From a bacterium (GTDB lineage Bacteria; Latescibacterota; UBA2968; UBA8231): a stretch of 7,693 bases of DNA. The stretch covers positions 1-7,693 of the forward strand of contig JAQCJA010000203.1 in the NCBI GenBank assembly GCA_027593305.1. The letters are read 5' to 3'. Both the position numbers and the translations under genes were made by a program. This document shows positions 1-5,182 of this stretch, piece after piece; position 1 is the first letter of the stretch; each line of letters begins with the position of its first letter. The notes below the pieces were generated by a model. That model did no database searches. It had not been told where the DNA came from and saw nothing but the letters and a program-made list of their open reading frames with translations.

Positions 1-819
1 GGCGCGACGGCGCGTCAGGCGAAGTCCATGCTCTTTGGCCAGGTAACCAAGCAGACGAGTGGCCCCGTATCCAGGCATATCAATGCGCGGATATCGATAC
101 CCATCAGCAAGGTTCTGATTGAGACCGGCATCTCACCCCACATGGTGACGATCCTTTTCGTGCTGACAACGGGATTGACGACGGCGTGGCTGATATCGCA
201 CCCGGAACCGTACGGGCGCCTGGCTCTGGCCGGGTTGTTCTGGCAGATGGCGGCCGTTCTCGACCGCTGTGATGGCGAAATTGCGCGGGTCAAACTGTGT
301 GAATCGAAATTCGGCGCCTGGTTCGATACGATCACCGACAACATCGCCTACCTGGCGACATATGCGGCATTTCTCTTCGGCGTGCAGTATCTGCACCCGG
401 ACAAGCCATGGGCCCTGTATCTCGGTTTTTCCGCCATCGGGGCAATGGTCGTCGCCCTCGGTGTCATGTACAACTACGCCCTGAAGACCGGCAGCGGTTC
501 GCTGCAGAACTATCTGGTTGGCTTTCGCTCCCACGTGTCAGCCGCAGAAAAGAACAGTGTCTACCGGATCCTGGAGCGCTACTCCTTCATCGCCAAGCGT
601 GACTTCTTCTCCTTTGCCCACTTCCTGTGCTGTCTGCTGGGCTCCTTCGAGTTGCTCTACGCCTACACCGTAGGCGGCTTGCACATCATCGTCGTCGCCG
701 TGCTCATGTCGCAGCGCAAGATGCTGGCGGGACACCACCGCGTTGCCAGTGAAGCCGCGCGGGGTGGCATCGAGTCTGTGCCTGTGACGGCCATGGCGCA
801 GGATACGTCGCAGGCATGA
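1..819 (+). CDS. CDP-alcohol phosphatidyltransferase family membrane enzyme (5' partial)
   Basis: This integral membrane enzyme would transfer a phospho-alcohol from a CDP-activated donor to an acceptor alcohol, releasing CMP. The family signature D-x2-D-G-x2-A-R-x8-G-x3-D-x3-D is complete. Numbering from the Met at base 28 it is D79, D82, G83, A86, R87, G96, D100 and D104; the Asp residues bind the divalent metal. Hydrophobic segments lie near 38-57, 64-78, 105-121, 126-150 and 197-228. The frame has no stop back to base 1, and the Met at 28 has no good Shine-Dalgarno. The segment around that Met (AKSMLFGQVTK, then SGPVSRHIN) resembles the linker and domain start I recall from bifunctional nucleotidyltransferase/phosphatidyltransferases (IPCT-DIPPS type, inositol-phosphate lipids or solutes). 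I therefore annotate it as a 3' fragment; 28-819 (263 aa) is the alternative. The substrate is unknown. The stop overlaps the next start by 4 bases. Confidence 0.88.
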   Translation, partial: GATARQAKSMLFGQVTKQTSGPVSRHINARISIPISKVLIETGISPHMVTILFVLTTGLTTAWLISHPEPYGRLALAGLFWQMAAVLDRCDGEIARVKLCESKFGAWFDTITDNIAYLATYAAFLFGVQYLHPDKPWALYLGFSAIGAMVVALGVMYNYALKTGSGSLQNYLVGFRSHVSAAEKNSVYRILERYSFIAKRDFFSFAHFLCCLLGSFELLYAYTVGGLHIIVVAVLMSQRKMLAGHHRVASEAARGGIESVPVTAMAQDTSQA

Positions 820-1865
820 AAACGATCCGCATGCTGCTGGCCGCCCTGGGATTGCTGTTGCTCGGATTCCTCGTGGGCAAACTCGGCCTCGGAGAGATTC
901 TGCAGAATCTTTCGGTTATGGGCTGGTCCTTCGGGCTGGTACTGTTGCTGGCCCTGGGTTGGCATGTAACCAACTCCATCGCCTGGGGCTTTGCCTTTCC
1001 CGCCGACGCTTTCCGGCCGCGGCTGGTATCTCTGTTCATGGCAAAACTGGCCGGTGATGCTGTCAACCAGCTGACACCGCTGGCCAACCTCGGGGGCGAA
1101 CCGGTAAAGGCCTATCTGTTGCGTCAGCAGTCACCGACTTCCCGTGGTCTGGCTTCGGTGGTGATCAACAAGACAGCGCAGGTGTTCACCGGTCTTATCT
1201 TCACGGCTCTGGGCCTGAGCCTGGTCATCCTGAAATGGGACCTGCCGCAGTCGGCGCCGATGTCGGTGCAGATCGGTCTGGCGCTCCTGTTCGGCGCCGC
1301 CGCACTCCTGTTGCTGGGCCTTTGGCGCCAGCAGCGGCACATGTTCTCATCCCTTCTGGGGTTCGTTCGTCGCCTCGGCATCCGCGTGGATTTCATCGAG
1401 CGACGGGTCGCCAAGGCTGTGCGCATCGACGACAACATTTCATCCTTCTATCGACAGAACAAGGCGCGCTTCGCCCTCGTGCTCTTCTTTCATGCCTGCG
1501 GCTGGATGCTTGGCGCCGGCGAGACGTGGATCATTCTGCGCGGTCTCGGGCAGAGCGTCGATTTCGATATCGCTTTCCTGCTGACATCGCTGACCGTCAT
1601 CATCAACAGCCTGTTCTTTTTTATGCCCTCCAATATCGGCGTTCTCGAGGGTGGACAGGTCTTCCTGTTCATGACCCTGGGCCTCGACCCGGCGGTGGGC
1701 TTGTCCCTGGGTATCGTCAAGCGCATGCGCAAGATCTTCTGGATCTGCCTTGGCTGGTTGCTGCTCACACATCTGAGCCGGGCTTTGGGTCGCCCGGATC
1801 GGGTCGATGGCGATCTGGTGGTCTCCTCCGCCCGATCCGGCTCCCTGCAGACAGGCCTTCACTGA
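816..1865 (+). CDS. Flippase-like integral membrane protein, lysylphosphatidylglycerol synthase TM-region family (HpnL-like)
   Basis: This 349-aa polytopic inner-membrane protein belongs to the LPG synthase TM-region (PF03706-type, 'flippase-like') family. Members are associated with moving or modifying lipids and lipid-linked glycans; HpnL of hopanoid loci is placed here. Two family hallmarks are visible: residues 81-97, a D-x-x-N-x-L-T-P block ending in GGEPVK, and residues 270-280, MPSNIGVLEGG. About eight hydrophobic segments are seen, near 5-24, 36-58, 121-139, 151-169, 217-233, 252-270, 279-299 and 306-320. There is no C-terminal lysyl-transferase (MprF catalytic) domain, so it should not be called an aminoacyl-PG synthase. 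The ATG lies in an ATGA overlap with the upstream stop, with a weak CAGGA at 799-803, suggesting translational coupling. Next to a phosphatidyltransferase and an RND/MlaC set, a lipid-translocation role is the simplest inference. Substrate unknown. Confidence 0.88.
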   Translation: MKTIRMLLAALGLLLLGFLVGKLGLGEILQNLSVMGWSFGLVLLLALGWHVTNSIAWGFAFPADAFRPRLVSLFMAKLAGDAVNQLTPLANLGGEPVKAYLLRQQSPTSRGLASVVINKTAQVFTGLIFTALGLSLVILKWDLPQSAPMSVQIGLALLFGAAALLLLGLWRQQRHMFSSLLGFVRRLGIRVDFIERRVAKAVRIDDNISSFYRQNKARFALVLFFHACGWMLGAGETWIILRGLGQSVDFDIAFLLTSLTVIINSLFFFMPSNIGVLEGGQVFLFMTLGLDPAVGLSLGIVKRMRKIFWICLGWLLLTHLSRALGRPDRVDGDLVVSSARSGSLQTGLH

Positions 1866-3214
1866 TGCTGTTGCGTCGATTCCTGCGTATCACCTGCCTG
1901 CTCGCCCCGTTGGTCGTCACCAGGGCCGGCGCCGATACGCCCGTGTTTTCTCTCAGCCAGCTGGTGGACCGGGCCTGGGAGCAGAACACCGATGTCGCCG
2001 TGGCCCGGTCACGCGTCGACGGTGCCAAAGCGCAACTGCAGGAGGCGCGAGCCGCCTGCATACTTCCACGTCTGCGGCTCGAGAGCTTTGGCGGCCTCGT
2101 TCCCGATGCGAAGGGTGATATCTTCAACCCGCCTACCGATACCCTGGGCGTCCGTCCCCTGGGTCCTTTTGTTCGTGCCGAACTGCAGTTCATCCAGCCC
2201 CTGTACACCTTTGGGCAGTTGTCCAACCTGCGGGCCGCCGCCAGCGCCGGCGTCGACGTCGAACGCGCCGGACTCGCCGGCAGCCGCCAGGATGTCGCCA
2301 GGCAGGTGAAGGAACTGTACTACGGTGTCCTGCTGGCGCAGGATCTTTCTGCCCTGGCCGAACGTCTGCAGCACGAACTTGAGAAGTGGGAATCGGAAAT
2401 CGGTTTCGATGATCCCGACATCCCGCTGAGTGCACCATACAAATTGCGACTGGCTCTTATCGAGTTGTCCGATCGCGAGCGCGAGATCACCGACCGACTC
2501 GGCCTCGCACGGTCGGCTCTGGCATGGAAGGTGGGATTGGATGAACAGGCCCCGTTCTCTCTGGCCGAAGGTTGGCTGACACCGGTGCAAGCTGATGTGC
2601 CCTCAGCAGAGATCCTGTTCGAGACGGCGATCCTGCATCGGGCCGACTGGCAGCAGTTGCGCGCCGGCATCGCCGCGCGCAGCGCGCAGGAGGCGGCCGC
2701 ACGCAGTGCCTACTTCCCGCAGGTATTCCTCGCCGGCGGTGTGCGCTTTGCGTCGGCACCGGGTCGAACCGATCAGCACAGTCCCTTCGTCAAGGATGAC
2801 TACAACCTGTTCAACGGCGCCGTGGTCCTCGGTCTGCGTCAGTCCTTTGAGTGGGGGATGCTCGACGCCGAAGTCGATCGGGCCCGCGCCAGACGCCGCC
2901 AACTGGAAGCGCAGCAGCACTCGGGGCAACAGGGCATTCGTCTGGAAATCGAGTCCGCCCATGGCGCCTACCGCCGGGCCGAAGCAGAGCTCACGGGCGC
3001 TCTTGAGTCGCGCAATCTCGTGCGGGAATGGGTTCAGCTTGCACGGGACGAGTTTGAGCTCGACCCATCTCAGGTGAAGGAACTCATCAGCGCCTTCGAG
3101 GCACTGGCCGGATCGGAAGAAACCTACTATCGGGCCATATATCGCCACAACGTCGCTCTCGCCGAACTCGAGCGCGTCATTGGCGCCTCCCTGCGCAGGG
3201 ACGAGACCCCTTGA
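1865..3214 (+). CDS. TolC-family outer membrane channel protein
   Basis: This 449-aa outer-membrane efflux protein would form the trimeric channel-tunnel across the outer membrane and periplasm. It has a Sec signal peptide (basic MLLRR, hydrophobic core, likely cut at AGA|D after residue 23). The internal duplication typical of TolC is visible. Repeat 1 runs from about 37 to 135, with AQLQEARAACILP followed by QPLYTFGQ at 111-118. Repeat 2 runs from about 255 to 350, with AQEAAARSAYFPQV followed by QSFEWGM at 326-332. Long helices with coiled-coil character follow each. The frame is open from 1235, but the start at 1865 is chosen because it gives the signal peptide and lies in a TGATG overlap with the preceding stop; no strong Shine-Dalgarno is present, so translation is probably coupled. 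TolC proteins normally need a membrane-fusion adaptor, and none is encoded here. Length is within the family range. Confidence 0.92.
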   Translation: MLLRRFLRITCLLAPLVVTRAGADTPVFSLSQLVDRAWEQNTDVAVARSRVDGAKAQLQEARAACILPRLRLESFGGLVPDAKGDIFNPPTDTLGVRPLGPFVRAELQFIQPLYTFGQLSNLRAAASAGVDVERAGLAGSRQDVARQVKELYYGVLLAQDLSALAERLQHELEKWESEIGFDDPDIPLSAPYKLRLALIELSDREREITDRLGLARSALAWKVGLDEQAPFSLAEGWLTPVQADVPSAEILFETAILHRADWQQLRAGIAARSAQEAAARSAYFPQVFLAGGVRFASAPGRTDQHSPFVKDDYNLFNGAVVLGLRQSFEWGMLDAEVDRARARRRQLEAQQHSGQQGIRLEIESAHGAYRRAEAELTGALESRNLVREWVQLARDEFELDPSQVKELISAFEALAGSEETYYRAIYRHNVALAELERVIGASLRRDETP

Positions 3215-4473
3215 CCCTGCAGACCGGTCTGCAACGACTGCTGCTGGTTTCGTTGACCATCGTGACGGCGGCGGCGGCGGATGACGCCGCTACCGGACGC
3301 GACTGGACGACGGGACGTGTCACCGAATACAACGAACTTCGGAGCCGTATTCCAGCCTCCGAGTTGGCACGGCGCCTTGTCGATGAAGCCCTGGATCTTG
3401 GCCTCTTCGCCGACCGAGTGCTGCAGGATTACGTCGGCCAGGCCCTGATCGATTTCGCTGAGCAGCTCGATACCGACGAGTATGGAAGACTTGTCAGCAT
3501 CGCCCGGGAGCGGGTGGTGCAGGCCCTGCGCCAGCGGCTGATCGATGACCTCACTGGAAGTCTGGCCAGCCTCGGCGTTCTGTCCGTTTCCGAGGCAAAC
3601 TTCGACGACACGGGCGGCACTGTGGTGCTGCAGAGCGAATCCACAGGCAAGGCGGTTGTGGCAGTCCAACTGCATCGACGTGAGGATGGTACTTGGCGCG
3701 TGGAAGACCTGACCGTCGTCGACCAACTCCTCAGCCGCAGCTACCGCGACCAGTATCGGGAAACATTGAACGGGCACTACTCACCGGCGGTGCTGCAGTC
3801 CCAGTTGCAGCAACTCGACTACGTCGTGCTGGAGGATTTCTCCGCGTCAGAAGACGGGGAATTGCCTCTCGGCTGGCGCTGGCGTGATCGTGACGAGGAT
3901 CACAACAAGCCGTACGAGGTACGCACCATCAACAAGAGGACCTACCTGGCAGCCCACGATTCGGGTGGCTCCGTGCTCCTGTTGCGTTTCTCCCACTGGA
4001 ACCCACGCCAGTATCCGATCATGACCTGGTGCTGGCGAGCCAACAGCCTGCCGGCAGGCGGGGATGAGCGTTTCGGCCATACCAACGACAGCGCCGCCGG
4101 CATCTATGTGTTCTTCTCGCAAACCTGGATCGGCATGCCCAGACATATCAAATATGTGTGGAGCACGACGCTGCCGCAGGGGACCACGGGCCGGCGTGAC
4201 CGCGTTGCCCGTCCGTACTTCGTTGTCGTTGAAAGTGGCGCTCAGCGACTCGGGCAGTGGCTGCAGGCCACCGTCGACCTTGAGGAGAGCTATGGCGCTA
4301 CCTGGGGTGGCCGACCAAAGAATCTCACCCAGGGCCTGGGGCTGCTGACGGATGCCAATTCCACGGAGTCACGGGCAGCGGCCGACTACGCCGATCTGCG
4401 CGTCTGGACTCGCGAAGCCTTCGAAGCCGGGCGTATAGAGGACTACTGTACATGCTATCGGGACCGGAATTGA
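3211..4473 (+). CDS. Exported two-domain protein: MlaC-like N-terminal domain fused to DUF3047
   Basis: This 420-aa protein carries a Sec signal peptide, probably cut after A23 (TAAAA|DD), and should act in the periplasm. Residues about 50-200 resemble MlaC/Ttg2D lipid-binding proteins: a helical FADRVLQDYVGQAL region, then the late motif DGTWRVEDLTVVDQLLSRSY at 159-178 and RDQYRETL, equivalent to the W-R-hydrophobic-D-hydrophobic and R-x-Q-F elements of MlaC. Residues about 205-400 match DUF3047: LEDFSASEDGELPLGWRWRD at 207-226, YPIMTWCWRANSLP at 268-281, IYVFF at 298-302, IKYVWSTTLPQG at 313-324, and GLGLLTDANST at 375-385. The start is TTG at 3211, overlapping the tolC stop by 4 bases, with AGGGA at 3197-3201 nine bases upstream; no ATG would retain the signal peptide. 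Function is unknown. Periplasmic lipid carriage or a TolC/RND adaptor role is inferred from context only. Three cysteines (C274, C413, C415) could form a disulfide. Confidence 0.85.
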   Translation: MTLQTGLQRLLLVSLTIVTAAAADDAATGRDWTTGRVTEYNELRSRIPASELARRLVDEALDLGLFADRVLQDYVGQALIDFAEQLDTDEYGRLVSIARERVVQALRQRLIDDLTGSLASLGVLSVSEANFDDTGGTVVLQSESTGKAVVAVQLHRREDGTWRVEDLTVVDQLLSRSYRDQYRETLNGHYSPAVLQSQLQQLDYVVLEDFSASEDGELPLGWRWRDRDEDHNKPYEVRTINKRTYLAAHDSGGSVLLLRFSHWNPRQYPIMTWCWRANSLPAGGDERFGHTNDSAAGIYVFFSQTWIGMPRHIKYVWSTTLPQGTTGRRDRVARPYFVVVESGAQRLGQWLQATVDLEESYGATWGGRPKNLTQGLGLLTDANSTESRAAADYADLRVWTREAFEAGRIEDYCTCYRDRN

Positions 4474-4488
4474 GTAAAGACCATGCGA

Positions 4489-4514
4489 AGTCGGCCACCA
4501 TCGGTGCGCCGACT
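4489..4514 (+). promoter_or_regulatory. Intergenic RNA hairpin upstream of the mlaC-like gene
   Basis: Inverted repeat between genes 4 and 5. AGTCGGC at 4489-4495 pairs perfectly with GCCGACT at 4508-4514. Inside it CACC (4496-4499) pairs with GGTG (4503-4506) around an ATC loop, leaving one bulged C at 4507. This gives an 11-bp, GC-rich stem with a 3-base loop. It ends 5 bases before the GGAG ribosome-binding site at 4520-4523. No T-run follows, so it is not a standard intrinsic terminator. A role in mRNA processing, 3'-end protection of the upstream genes or translational control is inferred. Confidence 0.5.
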
Positions 4515-4519
4515 GGTTC

Positions 4520-4523
4520 GGAG
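4520..4523 (+). promoter_or_regulatory. Ribosome binding site of the mlaC-like gene
   Basis: GGAG eight bases before the ATG at 4532. It supports that start, which is also constrained by an in-frame TAA at 4475 with no ATG, GTG or TTG between the two. It is the clearest Shine-Dalgarno in the cluster, as expected for a gene not overlapping its upstream neighbour. Confidence 0.6.
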
Positions 4524-4531
4524 ATGACACC

Positions 4532-5170
4532 ATGACAATGACACAGCTTTCCGCTGGCGTACTACTGGCCATCGCCAGTTTTGGCACGGCCAGCGATGCT
4601 GCGACACAGACACAGACGCAGACTTATGAGTCACCGACGGCATTTCTCAAGAACCATGATGCCCGCGTACGCGCCGTGGTCCTGCGAGATCCGGCGGACA
4701 GCCTGAGTTCGGCCGAGCGTGAACAGGTACGGACGCTGATCAACGAGGCCTTTGATTTCCGCGAACTGTCACGCCAATCACTCGGTGATATCTGGGAGAC
4801 ACGAACGGACGAGGAACGTGATGAATTTGTCCGGGTGTATCGCGGCATCATCGAACGCCGGAACCTGGATATGTTCGTCCGCTACCATCGAGAGGGTGGG
4901 ATCTCCTACACAGGCGAAGAGATCGCCGAGGATGGTCGTGCCGTCGTGCTCGCCGAAGTGCCGGTGAAGAAGGAGACCAAGGTTATCGCCTACTCCCTCT
5001 ACCGGCCGTTGGCGGACGGCCAATGGCGCATCTTCGACCTGATCGTTGACGGCGCCGGCACGGTTGACGGCAACCGCCGGGCGTGGACGCGCTTCATATC
5101 GCGCAACTCGTATGAGGAATTGCTGGAACGTCTGCGCAAGCAACTGGCAAGTCTCGAAGAGGCGGGCTGA
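4532..5170 (+). CDS. MlaC/Ttg2D (HpnM-like) periplasmic phospholipid-binding protein
   Basis: This 212-aa exported protein has the length and layout of MlaC (toluene tolerance Ttg2D family), a periplasmic carrier that holds phospholipid acyl tails; HpnM of hopanoid loci belongs to the same family. Visible landmarks are the N-terminal SPTAFLKNHDARVRAVV (34-50), INEAFDFRELSRQSLG (70-85), TDEERDEFVRVYRGII (92-107), a beta-rich part at 122-160, QWRIFDLIVDG (164-174) and the C-terminal SYEELLERLRKQL (193-205). The signal peptide is odd: residues 1-23 contain no Lys or Arg, although a hydrophobic core and an SDA|A cut site are present. A run of TQTQTQT follows the cut, encoded by a hexamer repeat. 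The gene lies 12 bases before an RND transporter, as HpnM does with HpnN, so it probably exchanges lipid with it. No MlaFEDB ABC components are nearby, so I do not assign it to the classical Mla pathway. Confidence 0.9.
   Translation: MTMTQLSAGVLLAIASFGTASDAATQTQTQTYESPTAFLKNHDARVRAVVLRDPADSLSSAEREQVRTLINEAFDFRELSRQSLGDIWETRTDEERDEFVRVYRGIIERRNLDMFVRYHREGGISYTGEEIAEDGRAVVLAEVPVKKETKVIAYSLYRPLADGQWRIFDLIVDGAGTVDGNRRAWTRFISRNSYEELLERLRKQLASLEEAG
4604..4621 (+). repeat. Short in-frame hexamer tandem repeat (ACACAG-type, 3 copies)
   Basis: Two perfect ACACAG units and one ACGCAG unit stand in tandem, encoding the TQTQTQ stretch just after the predicted signal-peptide cut of the MlaC-like protein. 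Copy changes would stay in frame. Confidence 0.5.
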
Positions 5171-5182
5171 GCAGGCCCACAC

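Noticed and set aside
1235..1864. Upstream extension of the TolC frame (open from 1235, 210 extra residues)
   Set aside because: It overlaps the well-supported flippase-like gene in another frame, is rich in Arg/Ala/Pro as GC-rich shadows are, and would bury the clear signal peptide that begins at 1865.
816..1865. Naming the flippase-like protein MprF / lysylphosphatidylglycerol synthase
   Set aside because: Only the TM region is present. The C-terminal aminoacyl-transferase domain is missing and the protein ends soon after the last membrane segment.
2009..3148. Minus-strand open frames (193 and 181 codons) opposite tolC
   Set aside because: No start context, no recognisable family and low-complexity composition; the plus-strand tolC frame explains the region.
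3266..3280. (CGG)5 trinucleotide run
   Set aside because: It encodes the Ala-rich signal-peptidase site of the MlaC-DUF3047 protein, and such Ala codon runs are ordinary in GC-rich genomes.
4489..4514. Reading the hairpin as a Rho-independent terminator
   Set aside because: The bases after the stem (GGTTCGGAGA) contain no T-run, and the next gene's ribosome-binding site follows at once.
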